DNA from: Herbaspirillum sp. AP02
GTDB taxonomy: Bacteria > Pseudomonadota > Gammaproteobacteria > Burkholderiales > Burkholderiaceae_D
Assembly: GCF_015767275.1 (NCBI RefSeq)
Contig: NZ_JADWMY010000013.1
Coordinates: 62,001-126,000 of the forward strand
Direction: 5' to 3'
Length of the DNA: 64,000 bases
The translations under genes were made by a program, and so were the position numbers. The notes beneath the pieces are model-generated. The model made no database searches and had not been told where the DNA came from. It saw nothing but the letters and a program-made list of their open reading frames with translations. The number at the start of each line of letters is the position of its first letter. Position 1 is the first letter of the stretch. Positions 16,773-26,030 of the stretch are shown piece after piece.

Positions 16773-17650
16773 AAGCCCTCCACGAATCCTCCGGCCCGGA
16801 AGCTGCTGCCTCCGGTCCCGCCGCGCCCCCCTCCGTGAAGCGCGTGCGGCGCCACTCGACCATGGCCTGGATCGGCATGGCCATCGTCGGCTTCTGGGTG
16901 CTCATGGCCATCCTCGGCCCCAGCATCTCGCCCTATGACGCCACGGCCATCGTCGATACCGACGTGTTTTCCGGCATGAGCCACAAGTTCCTGCTGGGCA
17001 GCGACTACCTGGGCCGTGACATGCTGAGCCGCATCCTCTTCGGCACCCGCGCCACCATCGGCCTGGCGCTGGCCGCTACCGTACTGGCCAGCGCCACCGG
17101 TACGGCCGTGGCATTGTTTGCGGCCTTCTCCGGTGGCTGGCGCGATGCCGTCATCAGCCGCGCCCTGGATGCCCTGATCTCGATTCCCAGCAAGATGTTC
17201 GCGCTGATGATGGTGGCCACCTTCGGTTCCTCCATGCTGCTGCTGGTGGCCACCGCCGCCATCACCTACATGCCCGGCGCCTACCGCATCGCCCGTTCGC
17301 TGGCGGTCAACGTGCAGGCCATGGAATACGTGCAGGCTGCGCGTGCCCGCGGCGAGGGCGTGTGGTACATCATGACCGCGGAAATGCTGCCCAACATGAT
17401 CCGCCCGGTGCTGGCCGACTTCGGTCTGCGCTTCGTCTACGTGGTGCTGCTGCTGTCGGGCCTGAGCTTCCTGTCGCTGGGCGTGCAGCCGCCGGACGCC
17501 GACTGGGGCTCGCTGGTGCGGGAAAACATTTCCGGCCTGGGCGAGGCTGCCCTGGCGGTGATCATGCCGGCGTTGGCCATTGCCTCGCTCACCATCGGCG
17601 TGAACCTGCTGATCGACAACCTGCGCGGCAAGCGCGCTGCCAAGGAGTAA
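16769..17650 (+). CDS. ABC transporter permease, DppC/OppC family
   Basis: A 293-residue permease and partner of the preceding gene. The L-L-G-S-D-Y-L-G-R-D-M-L-S-R motif after the first membrane segment is diagnostic of the DppC family. The EAA loop is at E-Y-V-Q-A-A-R-A-R-G-E-G. Its ATG overlaps the dppB-like stop codon. The ATPase gene follows after 4 bases. Confidence 0.9.
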   Translation: MKALHESSGPEAAASGPAAPPSVKRVRRHSTMAWIGMAIVGFWVLMAILGPSISPYDATAIVDTDVFSGMSHKFLLGSDYLGRDMLSRILFGTRATIGLALAATVLASATGTAVALFAAFSGGWRDAVISRALDALISIPSKMFALMMVATFGSSMLLLVATAAITYMPGAYRIARSLAVNVQAMEYVQAARARGEGVWYIMTAEMLPNMIRPVLADFGLRFVYVVLLLSGLSFLSLGVQPPDADWGSLVRENISGLGEAALAVIMPALAIASLTIGVNLLIDNLRGKRAAKE

Positions 17651-17654
17651 GCCT

Positions 17655-19577
17655 GTGAAGCAGTTCGATACTTTCCTCGGCAAGAAGGGTAGCACGCCCG
17701 CCTCCCCGACCGGCCAGACCCTGGTCGAGGTGCAGGGACTGCGGGTCACGGTCCGCAAGGACGATGGTTCTTCGGTGGAGATCGTCAAGAACGTCGATTT
17801 CACCGTGGCGCGTGGCGAAGTGCTGGCGCTGATCGGTGAGTCCGGTTCCGGCAAGACCACCATCGCCCTGTCGCTGCTGGGCTATGCCCGCAGCGGTTGC
17901 CACATCGCCGGCGGCCGGATCCGCATCGGCCAGCGCCAGATCGACCAGATGGATGAAAAGGCGCTGCTGGCCATGCGCGGCCACCATGTGGCCTATATCG
18001 CCCAGAGTGCGGCGGCGGCCTTCAACCCGGCGCGTACCTTGATGGATCAGGTCATCGAGAGTGCCCTGCAACATGGCGTGATGGACAAGGCCAGCGCCCG
18101 CCGCAAGGCGGTCGAGCTGTTCCGCGCGCTGGCCCTGCCGCAACCCGAAAGTATCGGTGACCGTTATCCGCACCAGGTCTCGGGCGGCCAGCTGCAGCGG
18201 GTGATGGCGGCCATGGCCCTGATCACCGATCCGGAACTGGTGATCCTGGACGAACCCACTACGGCCCTGGACGTGACCACCCAGATCGAGGTGCTGCGCG
18301 CCTTCAAGAAGGTGGTCAAGGAACTTGGCACCACCGCCGTCTATGTCTCGCACGACCTGGCCGTGGTGGCGCAGATGGCCGACCGCATCATCGTGCTGCG
18401 CGATGGCGCCGTACGCGAAATGGGCAACACCGGACAGGTGCTGCATGAACCCGCCGACAGCTATACCCAGAGCCTGATCGCGGCCGTCTCGCCGGCCACG
18501 CGGGTGGCGCAGCTACGTGATGCGACCCCGTCCAGCCTGGCGGCCGACGCCAGGGCACCGCTCTTGCGCATCAGCGGCCTGGTCGCCGGCTACGGTGCCC
18601 CGGACCGCCTGGGTCTGCCCGGCGTGCGCATCTTGGACGACATCAACCTCACCATCCAGCGCGGCAGCACGGTGGGCATCATCGGCGAATCCGGCTCCGG
18701 CAAGACCACTCTGGCACGCGCCGTGGCCGGCATGATCGCGCCGGCGCGCGGCAGCATCCAGCTCGATGGCCAGAACCTCTCGCCGAGCCTGGAGGGCCGC
18801 ACCCGCGAACAGTTCCGACGGGTGCAGATCGTGTTCCAGAACGCCGATACCGCGCTCAACCCGGCCCATAGCATCGGCCGCATCCTGAACCGGCCGCTGG
18901 CCTTCTACCACGGCCTCAAGGGCGATGCCATGCGGCGTCGTACGGCCGAACTGCTGGACCTGGTCAAGCTGCCCTCCAGCGTGATGGACCGCCTGCCGGC
19001 CGAACTCTCCGGCGGCCAGAAGCAGCGCGTGAACCTGGCCCGTGCCCTGGCTGCCAAGCCCGACCTGATCCTGTGCGACGAGGTGACCTCGGCCCTGGAT
19101 ACGGTGGTGGCTGCCGCCATCCTGGAACTGCTGGCCGAGCTGCGGCGCGAGCTGCAGGTGTCCTACATGTTCATCAGCCACGACATCAGCACGGTGCGTG
19201 CCATCTGCGACGACATCGTGGTGCTCTATGCCGGTCGCATGGTCGCCAACCGCCCGCGCGAGGCGATGATGGCGCCGCCTTACCACCCGTATTCGCACCT
19301 CTTGCTATCGTCGGTCCCGGCCATGCAGCAGGGATGGCTGGAACAGGTGGCCGGGGCCGGCCAGCACAAGCTGCCGCCCATCGGTGCGGCCGATCCGTCG
19401 CCTGAGATCTGTGCCTTCCTGCCACGCTGTTCGTTGCGGGTGGACGGTGTCTGCAATGTGGTGCCGCCGCGTCGCCGCAACATGGAACACGGCGGCGAGA
19501 TCCTGTGCCATCGCTCCGACGCCGACCTGCAGCAGGCGCAGGCGCCGTTGCTGCCGGTGGAAGGCGTGACGGTCTGA
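17655..19577 (+). CDS. Fused dipeptide ABC transporter ATPase (DppD-DppF type)
   Basis: A 640-residue protein with two complete ATPase domains. The first has Walker [10 protein letters not shown] (61-69), signature S-G-G-Q-L-Q-R and Walker B L-V-I-L-D-E-P-T. The second has Walker A near residue 344, signature S-G-G-Q-K-Q-R and Walker B L-I-L-C-D-E-V-T. The C terminus has the oligopeptide-transporter tail F-L-P-R-C-S-L-R. It starts at GTG 17655, 8 bases after AAGGAG. One polypeptide replaces the usual separate DppD and DppF subunits. Confidence 0.92.
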   Translation: MKQFDTFLGKKGSTPASPTGQTLVEVQGLRVTVRKDDGSSVEIVKNVDFTVARGEVLALIGESGSGKTTIALSLLGYARSGCHIAGGRIRIGQRQIDQMDEKALLAMRGHHVAYIAQSAAAAFNPARTLMDQVIESALQHGVMDKASARRKAVELFRALALPQPESIGDRYPHQVSGGQLQRVMAAMALITDPELVILDEPTTALDVTTQIEVLRAFKKVVKELGTTAVYVSHDLAVVAQMADRIIVLRDGAVREMGNTGQVLHEPADSYTQSLIAAVSPATRVAQLRDATPSSLAADARAPLLRISGLVAGYGAPDRLGLPGVRILDDINLTIQRGSTVGIIGESGSGKTTLARAVAGMIAPARGSIQLDGQNLSPSLEGRTREQFRRVQIVFQNADTALNPAHSIGRILNRPLAFYHGLKGDAMRRRTAELLDLVKLPSSVMDRLPAELSGGQKQRVNLARALAAKPDLILCDEVTSALDTVVAAAILELLAELRRELQVSYMFISHDISTVRAICDDIVVLYAGRMVANRPREAMMAPPYHPYSHLLLSSVPAMQQGWLEQVAGAGQHKLPPIGAADPSPEICAFLPRCSLRVDGVCNVVPPRRRNMEHGGEILCHRSDADLQQAQAPLLPVEGVTV

Positions 19578-19636
19578 TCCCCGCACCGGTATTCGAATTC
19601 AAGGCCAAGTCGATTGGCCAACCCATAGGAGAAGAA

Positions 19637-20377
19637 ATGTCTGCAGCGTTGGTGTTGTACCGTGCCTCTGGCGCCCCCCTGCCCACGTCGTTCCGCCCGG
19701 CCGCGCTGGGCCCGGCCGATCCCTTTGCCGCCGTGCGCGAAATCGCCTGGCAGGGCAACGGCGGCATGAGCGCTGGACGGCTGCGCCTGGATGGCGCGTT
19801 GGCAATCGATATCGCCCGTTTCCCGCACCAGGAAACCCTGGTGGTGGTGCAGGGCGAACTGCATATCGAGACCGAGGGCGCCGCGCCGCTGGTGCTGAAA
19901 CCCGACAGCGGTGTGGTCCTCACCACCGGTGCCGCGCTACGCGTATCGGCCCCGGTGCCGACGCTGGTGGTGTTCTGCGCCGCCGATTGCCCGCAGCCGG
20001 TGCAGCCGGGCGTGTTCCCGCTGGTGGCCGAGGCCGACTTCAAGCCCTCGGCCAATTCCCTGCCCAGGGAAATCCTGCTGGGGCCGGTCCCGCAATGCCG
20101 CAGCGACAACGTGGTCGATGAGACCTCCATCCACGCCAAGATCGGCACCTGGGATTCCACGCCTTACCACCGTATCGTGCGCGCCCATCCGGTCAATGAA
20201 TTCATGCACATCCTCGATGGCGGGGTGCGCTTCGCCGAGCCCGATGGCAGCGTGGTGGCGGTGGAGCGGGGTGATGCCGTATTCGTGCCGCAGGGCGCCT
20301 CCATCGGCTGGGAGAGCAGCGAACGCGTGGCCAAGTTCTATGTGGTCCAGACCGTGCCGGCCGGGGAGGGAAAGTAA
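19637..20377 (+). CDS. Bicupin protein (cupin_3/EutQ-like)
   Basis: A 246-residue protein with two cupin halves. The N-terminal half contains F-P-H-Q-E-T-L-V-V-V-Q-G-E-L-H-I. The C-terminal half contains G-T-W-D-S-T-P-Y-H-R, then E-F-M-H-I-L-D-G and G-D-A-V-F-V-P-Q-G. Related bicupins pair with FAD oxidoreductases in amine or D-amino-acid loci; the reaction is unknown. ATG 19637 has AGGAGAAG upstream. Only one base separates its stop from the next start, so the two are co-expressed. Confidence 0.82.
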   Translation: MSAALVLYRASGAPLPTSFRPAALGPADPFAAVREIAWQGNGGMSAGRLRLDGALAIDIARFPHQETLVVVQGELHIETEGAAPLVLKPDSGVVLTTGAALRVSAPVPTLVVFCAADCPQPVQPGVFPLVAEADFKPSANSLPREILLGPVPQCRSDNVVDETSIHAKIGTWDSTPYHRIVRAHPVNEFMHILDGGVRFAEPDGSVVAVERGDAVFVPQGASIGWESSERVAKFYVVQTVPAGEGK

Positions 20378-20378
20378 G

Positions 20379-21704
20379 ATGTCGCCTCCGCTCGTCCAAG
20401 TCCAGAGTCCGACCATACCACCTGCCGCGGCCGACGTGGTCATCATCGGTGGCGGCATCATCGGCATCTTCACCGCCTACTACCTGGCCAAGCGCGGCAT
20501 CTCGGTGGCGGTGGTCGAAAAGGGCCGCATCGGCGGCGAGCAGTCCAGCCGCAACTGGGGCTGGTGCCGTCAGCAGAACCGCGATGCCCGCGAGCTGCCC
20601 ATGGCGACCAAGAGCATCGACCTGTGGGAGCAGTTCTCCGCTGAGAGCGGCGAGGATACCGGTTTCACCCGCTGCGGCCTGCTCTATCTCTCCAACGATG
20701 ACGAGGAAATCAATCGCTGGGCCACCTGGGGCAAGTTCGCCCAGACCGCCGGCGTGACCACCTATATGCTCGACAGCAAACAGGCCGCCGAACGCGGTCA
20801 CGCGACCGGGCGCCCCTGGAAGGGCGGGGTGTTCTCGCCCACCGACGGCACCGCCGACCCGGTCAAGGCGGCACCTGCCGTGGCGCGCGCGGTGATGAAG
20901 CTGGGCGGCCACGTGATCCAGCAATGCGCGGCACGCGGTATCGAAACCGAAGGTGGACGCGTCTCTGGCGTGATCACCGAAGCCGGCGTCATCAAGACCC
21001 GCACCGCCATCCTGGCCGGCGGCGCCTGGGCCTCATCGTTCTGCCACCAGTTGGGCATCCGCTTCCCTCAGGCTTCGGTGCGGCAATCGATCATGAGCGT
21101 GGCGCCGATGGAGCAAGCCTTGCCGGGTGCGCTCTACACCTCGGGTGTGGCGGTCACGCGGCGCAGCGACGGCTCCTATGCACTGGCCATCAGCGGTCGT
21201 GCGCGGGTTGATCCGACCCTGCAGTTCCTGCGCTTCTCGCCGCAGTTCCTGCCGATGTTCGCCAAGCGCTGGCGCAACCTGTCACCGGGTGGCCTGCAGG
21301 CCTGGCGCAGCGGCCACGAGAGCCTGTCGCGCTGGCGCCTGGATGCCCCCACGCCGATGGAACGCATGCGCATCCTGGATGCACCGGCCGATCCGGTGTC
21401 CATCCGTGCCACCCATCGTCGCGCTATCGAACTGCTGCCCGAATTGGCGCAGGCACGCGTCACCCATACCTGGGCCGGCTATGTGGACAGCACCCCCGAC
21501 GGCGTGCCGGGCATCGGCGAATTGCCGCAGACCCCGGGGTTGATCCTGGCGGCCGGCTTCTCCGGCCACGGCTTCGGCATCGGACCGGGCGCCGGGCATC
21601 TGATCGCCGACCTGGCCAGTGGCGTTACGCCCATCGTCGATCCGCGCCCCTATCACCCGAGTCGCTTCAACGATTCGTCCTGGGGCAAGGTGGCGGACTT
21701 CTGA
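20379..21704 (+). CDS. FAD-dependent oxidoreductase, DAO/DadA-like
   Basis: A 441-residue flavoprotein with an N-terminal dinucleotide motif V-V-I-I-G-G-G-I-I-G-I-F-T-A-Y-Y-L-A (about residues 20-37). It also has the S-R-N-W-G-W-C-R-Q-Q segment and a C-terminal A-A-G-F-S-G-H-G-F-G-I-G-P-G FAD-contact region. This pattern fits oxidases or dehydrogenases of D-amino acids, N-methyl amino acids or secondary amines. It follows the bicupin by one base and ends the ABC transporter series, so it probably acts on the imported compound. The substrate is not determined. Confidence 0.85.
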   Translation: MSPPLVQVQSPTIPPAAADVVIIGGGIIGIFTAYYLAKRGISVAVVEKGRIGGEQSSRNWGWCRQQNRDARELPMATKSIDLWEQFSAESGEDTGFTRCGLLYLSNDDEEINRWATWGKFAQTAGVTTYMLDSKQAAERGHATGRPWKGGVFSPTDGTADPVKAAPAVARAVMKLGGHVIQQCAARGIETEGGRVSGVITEAGVIKTRTAILAGGAWASSFCHQLGIRFPQASVRQSIMSVAPMEQALPGALYTSGVAVTRRSDGSYALAISGRARVDPTLQFLRFSPQFLPMFAKRWRNLSPGGLQAWRSGHESLSRWRLDAPTPMERMRILDAPADPVSIRATHRRAIELLPELAQARVTHTWAGYVDSTPDGVPGIGELPQTPGLILAAGFSGHGFGIGPGAGHLIADLASGVTPIVDPRPYHPSRFNDSSWGKVADF

Positions 21705-21727
21705 GGCGGCCCCTGATCGGGGCCTTG

Positions 21728-22672
21728 TCAGCGACGCCAGGGAACCGGGTCGAAGGCGCGCCGGGCCGCTTCCAGAAAGACCCGCTGGCGCGTGGTCAGG
21801 CCCTGGCGGCCGGGCAGCAGCGCCATGACGGGGGCCGGCTCCAGTTGCCAGCCGGGCAGCACGCGGCGAAGGCGGCCCTCGGCCACCAGATGGGCACAAT
21901 CCCATTCGGAACGCGCCACGAAGCCTTCGCCGTCGAGCGCCCAGTCGCGGGTGACGGTGCCGTCGTTGGACGAGAGCATGCCCTTGAGCTTGACCGTCAA
22001 GGCCTTGCCGATACGGCCTCCGGCACGGTCCACGGGAGTGAATCGCAGGCGGCTGACGTCGTCGTCGTTCTCGCGCAGGCAGACATAGGGGTACTCGGCC
22101 AGTTCGGACGGATGTTTCAGGCGCTGCATGCGTCGTGCCAGCGTCGGTGCCGCGCACAGCAGGCGTTCGTTGGGCGCCAGGAAATGGCCGACCCACGAAG
22201 AGTCCTTGACGCGCCCGATGGAGATCACGGCATCGGCACCGGTGGCAGCGGAGAGGGGGCTCTCGGCCAGCAGCAGCGAAATCGCCAGCTGCGGGTGGCT
22301 GCGCTGCAGATCGCGCACCAGCGGCGCCACATAGCGGCGCCCGAAGCCGAACGGGGCCACCACCCGCAGCGATCCGCTGATCTGGGTCTCGCCGATGGAC
22401 CCACCGCGGTCGGCCTCGCGCGAGACGCTGGCGGTGAGTGATTCGATACGCTCCAGGATGTCCATGGACGCCTGCACCAGGCGCTGTCCTTCGTCGGTCA
22501 GGGCGATGCCCCGCGCAGCGCGGTGCGCCACGCGTACGCCGATGCGGTCCTCGATGCGCTGCAGGCGCACCGTGACGGCAGGCGGCGTCAGGTCCAGCAG
22601 GCGGGCGGCGGCGGCCAGCGAAGAAGACGCGCCCAGGGCGCGCAGCAGTTGCATGTCATCGAGTTGCAGCAT
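21728..22672 (-). CDS. LysR family transcriptional regulator (LysR-1)
   Basis: A 314-residue protein with an N-terminal winged HTH (residues about 3-60, L-A-A-A-A-R-L-L-D-L-T-P-P-A-V-T-V-R-L) and a C-terminal effector-binding domain. It is divergent from the RidA-ALDH-M20 genes. A 29-bp site 10 bp upstream of its start recurs upstream of the D-threonine-aldolase-like gene, suggesting what it controls. It ends convergently 23 bp from the FAD oxidoreductase. Confidence 0.9.
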   Translation of the reverse strand: MLQLDDMQLLRALGASSSLAAAARLLDLTPPAVTVRLQRIEDRIGVRVAHRAARGIALTDEGQRLVQASMDILERIESLTASVSREADRGGSIGETQISGSLRVVAPFGFGRRYVAPLVRDLQRSHPQLAISLLLAESPLSAATGADAVISIGRVKDSSWVGHFLAPNERLLCAAPTLARRMQRLKHPSELAEYPYVCLRENDDDVSRLRFTPVDRAGGRIGKALTVKLKGMLSSNDGTVTRDWALDGEGFVARSEWDCAHLVAEGRLRRVLPGWQLEPAPVMALLPGRQGLTTRQRVFLEAARRAFDPVPWRR

Positions 22673-22681
22673 TAAAGACCT

Positions 22682-22710
22682 CTTAATGGTGAATTGAACG
22701 GATATTAAAC
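22682..22710. promoter_or_regulatory. Candidate LysR-1 binding site, copy A
   Basis: CTTAATG at the left end and ATTAAAC at the right end frame 15 bases; the inner TTAAT/ATTAA (22683-22687, 22704-22708) form an inverted repeat. A second 29-base copy at 27211-27239 matches 20 of 29 positions, including all 14 end bases. It sits between LysR-1 (22672) and RidA (22824), where a divergent LysR operator is expected. Confidence 0.6.
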
Positions 22711-22823
22711 ATGGATGATCGCCATCTGGCTACAGTCCATCCAGGGAAACTGCGTTTGCGTGGCCGTTCGGCTTTCCGGTTTCTTTTCTGTTTTCTGACT
22801 TTTCACTTCGATCAATGGACTTC

Positions 22824-23228
22824 ATGAATCACGACACCGATCCCCACCGCTATCCGGTCACCCTCAATCCGGTCGGCCTGGCCACGCCCGGCGGCCATTA
22901 CAGTCATGTCGCCAGCGGCAACGGCATGCTGTTCATCTCAGGCCAACTGCCCATCGATGCCAGCGGCCGCAAGCTCAGCGAGGCGTCCTTCGAGGTCCAG
23001 GCACGGCAGACGCTGGCCAATGTCGAGGCCGCCCTCATCGGTGCCGGCAGCGAGATCGGCAAGCTCCTGCAGGTGCGCATCTACCTCACCGACGTGGCGC
23101 ACTGGCCCCTGTTCAACCAGATCTATGCGGCCTGGGCCGGCGCTGCCCGTCCGGCGCGCGCGGTCGTACCGGTACCGGCCCTGCATTTCGGTCTGCAGAT
23201 CGAGGTCGAGGCGACCGCGCTGTTGTGA
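22824..23228 (+). CDS. RidA/YjgF family protein
   Basis: A 134-residue trimeric-fold RidA homologue. RidA proteins hydrolyse reactive enamine/imine intermediates released by PLP- or FAD-dependent amino-acid enzymes. The family Arg is in V-Q-V/L-R-I-Y-L-T-D and P-A-R-A-V-V-P-V-P-A-L, with the terminal glutamate in I-E-V-E-A-T-A-L-L. Its presence next to a DadA-like oxidase and a D-threonine-aldolase-like enzyme suggests that imines arise in this pathway. ATG 22824 is preferred over ATG 22815, though neither has a strong ribosome site. Confidence 0.88.
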   Translation: MNHDTDPHRYPVTLNPVGLATPGGHYSHVASGNGMLFISGQLPIDASGRKLSEASFEVQARQTLANVEAALIGAGSEIGKLLQVRIYLTDVAHWPLFNQIYAAWAGAARPARAVVPVPALHFGLQIEVEATALL

Positions 23229-23275
23229 ACACGCGGCTGCGGTGAACACGTCGCTGCAGTGAACACGTCGCTGCG
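23225..23275 (+). repeat. Three tandem 17-bp repeats after the RidA stop
   Basis: GTGAACACGYSGCTGCR is repeated three times head to tail at 23225-23241, 23242-23258 and 23259-23275. Units 2 and 3 differ only at the last base, and unit 1 has two changes from unit 3. The first unit overlaps the RidA stop codon (TGA 23226-23228), and the array ends 36 bp before the ALDH start. Confidence 0.9.
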
Positions 23276-23311
23276 CGACCAGGACCCACTCCAACCCAAG
23301 GACATCCCGAC

Positions 23312-24787
23312 ATGACCCTCCACGCTTCTGCCTCACTTCCGCTGGACCACCTGGGCCGCACCGCCCGGCTGGCGCATTTCTACATCGATGGCGCATGGGT
23401 CCGCCCGCAGGGCAGCGAACGCGCCAGCGTCATCGCCCCGGCCACCGAAGCGGCGGTCGGCGAGATCGCGCTGGGCAATGCCGCCGATGTGGACCATGCG
23501 GTGCAGGCCGCACGACGGGCCTTCCCGGCCTGGGCCGCGACTTCACCGGCCGAGCGCGCCGCCTTGCTGGGCCGCATGCATGCCTTGCTGCTGGAGCGCA
23601 GCGAACTGTTCGCCCAGGCGCTGACGCTGGAAATGGGCGCGCCCATCAGCTACGCCCGCAACGCCCACGTGCCGCTGGCGGCCGAGCACCTGCGCGTAGC
23701 CCGCGACAACCTGGCCGACTATCCCTTCCTCCGCCCTCGCGGCACCACCGCCATCGTGCGCGAGCCCATCGGCGTGTGCGCCCTGATCACGCCCTGGAAC
23801 TGGCCGATCTACCAGATCACGGCCAAGGTCGGCCCGGCCCTGGCGGCCGGCTGCACGGTGGTGCTCAAGCCCAGCGAACTGTCGCCGCTGTCGGCGCTGC
23901 TGTTCGCCGAGATCGTGCATGAGGCCGGGGTCCCGGCCGGGGTCTTCAACCTGGTCAATGGCAGCGGCGCCGAGGTTGGCGCGGCCCTGTCCGTGCATCC
24001 CCAGGTGGACATGATTTCCATCACCGGCTCCACCCGTGCCGGCGTGCTGGTGGCGCAGGCGGCGGCGACCACCGTCAAGCGCGTGGCCCAGGAGCTGGGC
24101 GGCAAATCGCCCAACCTGGTGCTACCGGATGCCGACCTGGAACGCGCCATCCCGCCCGGGGTAGCGGCGGCCTTGCGCAACATGGGCCAGTCCTGCAGCG
24201 CGCCGACGCGGCTGATCGTGCCCCGCGCGGCGCTGGATCGCGTGCATGCCCTGGCGCTGGCGGCACTGGCGCAGATGCAGGTGGGCGATCCGTGGCAGGA
24301 GGCCACCACCCATGGCCCGCTGGCCAATCGCGCCCAGTTCCTGCGCGTGCAGCAGATGATCGAGGCCGGCCTGCAGGATGGCGCCCGGCTGCTGGCCGGC
24401 GGTCCCGGTCGCCCGCAGGGGTTGGAGCAGGGCTACTATGCGCGGCCCACGATCTTCTCGGACGTGCATACCGACATGGTGATCGCGCAGGAGGAAATCT
24501 TCGGCCCGGTCCTGGCCATCCTGCCCTACGACAGCGTGGAAGAAGCCATCGCCATCGCCAACGACAGCGTCTATGGCCTGGGTGCCCATGTGCAGGGGAC
24601 CGACAAGGACCAGGTGCGCGCCGTGGCGGCCCGCATCCAGTCCGGCCAGGTCCACCTGAACTACCCGGCCTGGGACCCGCAGGCGCCCTTCGGCGGCTAC
24701 AAGCAGTCCGGCAACGGCCGCGAGTACGGCGTCGAGGGCATGGAAGAGTACATGGAAGTGAAATCGATCCTGGGCTATTACGCCTGA
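23312..24787 (+). CDS. NAD-dependent aldehyde dehydrogenase
   Basis: A 491-residue ALDH-superfamily enzyme. T-P-W-N-W-P is the cofactor-binding segment, the general-base Glu is in Q-E-L-G-G-K-S-P and the nucleophile Cys in N-M-G-Q-S-C-S-A-P. It is predicted to oxidise an aldehyde, probably the product of the pathway's oxidative deamination or aldolase step. It follows RidA by 83 bp, across the 17-bp repeats, and precedes the M20 amidohydrolase by 31 bp. Confidence 0.9.
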   Translation: MTLHASASLPLDHLGRTARLAHFYIDGAWVRPQGSERASVIAPATEAAVGEIALGNAADVDHAVQAARRAFPAWAATSPAERAALLGRMHALLLERSELFAQALTLEMGAPISYARNAHVPLAAEHLRVARDNLADYPFLRPRGTTAIVREPIGVCALITPWNWPIYQITAKVGPALAAGCTVVLKPSELSPLSALLFAEIVHEAGVPAGVFNLVNGSGAEVGAALSVHPQVDMISITGSTRAGVLVAQAAATTVKRVAQELGGKSPNLVLPDADLERAIPPGVAAALRNMGQSCSAPTRLIVPRAALDRVHALALAALAQMQVGDPWQEATTHGPLANRAQFLRVQQMIEAGLQDGARLLAGGPGRPQGLEQGYYARPTIFSDVHTDMVIAQEEIFGPVLAILPYDSVEEAIAIANDSVYGLGAHVQGTDKDQVRAVAARIQSGQVHLNYPAWDPQAPFGGYKQSGNGREYGVEGMEEYMEVKSILGYYA

Positions 24788-24818
24788 TTGCCTGCCGAAC
24801 CGGAGACAGACCCGCATC

Positions 24819-26030
24819 ATGGAACACACCCCCCATCAGCACGACAGCCTGCACCCGCATCTGGCCCACTGGGCCAGCCTGCGCCGCGACCTGCATGCGC
24901 ATCCCGAACTGCGTTTCGAGGAACACCGCACCGCCGACGTGGTGGTGCGGGAACTGGCGTCACTGGGCTATGCCGTCACCCGTGGCCTGGGTGGCACCGG
25001 CGTGGTGGCCAGCCTGCCGGGCAGCGACCCGCAGCGCGGCATCGTACTGCGCGCCGACCTCGACGCCCTGCCCATCACCGAGGCCAATGACTTCGCCCAT
25101 GCCTCCTGCACGCACGGCATCATGCATGCCTGCGGCCATGACGGCCATACCGTGATGCTACTGGGCGCGGCCCGGGTGCTCAAGCAGATGCCGACCCTGG
25201 CGGGCAGCGTGCACTTCGTGTTCCAGCCGGGCGAGGAGGGTGGGGCGGGAGCGCGCAAGATGATCGAGGATGGCCTCTTCGAACAGTTCCCGACCGAGGC
25301 CGTGTTCGGCATGCACAACTGGCCGAGCCTGCCGGCCGGGCAGTTCGGCTTGCGCACCGGTCCCATCATGGCGGCCGGTTCGCGCCTGAAGATCACCATC
25401 ACCGGCAAGGGGGCACACGCGGCCCAGCCGCATCTGGGGCTGGACCCGATTCCGCTGGCCTGTTCCATGGTCTTGCAGTGCCAGACCATCGCCGCCCGTC
25501 ACAAGGACCCGGTCGATCCGGCCGTGATCTCGGTGTGCATGTTCCATGCGGGTGATACCGACAACGTGATCCCCGACCGGGCCGAGTTGCGCGGCACCAT
25601 CCGCACGCTCTCATCGACCCTGCAGCAGAAGTTGCAGGAAGACATCCGTCGCATGTGCGAAGCGCTGGCGGGAGCCTATGGCGCGCAGGTCGAGGTGGAA
25701 TTCTTCCAGTACTACCCGGCCACCATCAATACACCGGCCGAGACCGACTTCTGCGAACAGGTGATCCGCACCACCTTCGGCGATGCGCGCATCCGCACCG
25801 GTATCCCGGCCAACATGACCTCGGAGGATTTCGGTTTCATGCTGGAAGAGCGGCCCGGGACCTATGTCCTGATCGGCAATGCGCCGCAGGACCGCAGCTC
25901 CCATTCGCTGCACCACCCGCACTACGACTTCAACGATGACATCATCGAAGAGGGCGTGCGCTACTGGGTGGCGCTGGCGCAGTCCTATTTCGGCAGCGGC
26001 CTGAACGGCGCGGCGCCTACCAGCCGTTGA
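24819..26030 (+). CDS. M20 family amidohydrolase (hippurate hydrolase-like)
   Basis: A 403-residue metal-dependent amidohydrolase. The metal-binding H-A-C-G-H-D-G-H-T lies at residues 103-111, and the E-E-G-G-A-G-A segment supplies the catalytic Glu pair. The central M20 dimerisation domain begins near G-K-G-A-H-A-A-Q-P-H. Members cleave N-acyl bonds of amino acids such as hippurate and N-acetyl amino acids. In this cluster it could release an amino acid from an imported conjugate. Its 3' end overlaps the convergent downstream gene by 14 bp. Confidence 0.9.
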   Translation: MEHTPHQHDSLHPHLAHWASLRRDLHAHPELRFEEHRTADVVVRELASLGYAVTRGLGGTGVVASLPGSDPQRGIVLRADLDALPITEANDFAHASCTHGIMHACGHDGHTVMLLGAARVLKQMPTLAGSVHFVFQPGEEGGAGARKMIEDGLFEQFPTEAVFGMHNWPSLPAGQFGLRTGPIMAAGSRLKITITGKGAHAAQPHLGLDPIPLACSMVLQCQTIAARHKDPVDPAVISVCMFHAGDTDNVIPDRAELRGTIRTLSSTLQQKLQEDIRRMCEALAGAYGAQVEVEFFQYYPATINTPAETDFCEQVIRTTFGDARIRTGIPANMTSEDFGFMLEERPGTYVLIGNAPQDRSSHSLHHPHYDFNDDIIEEGVRYWVALAQSYFGSGLNGAAPTSR

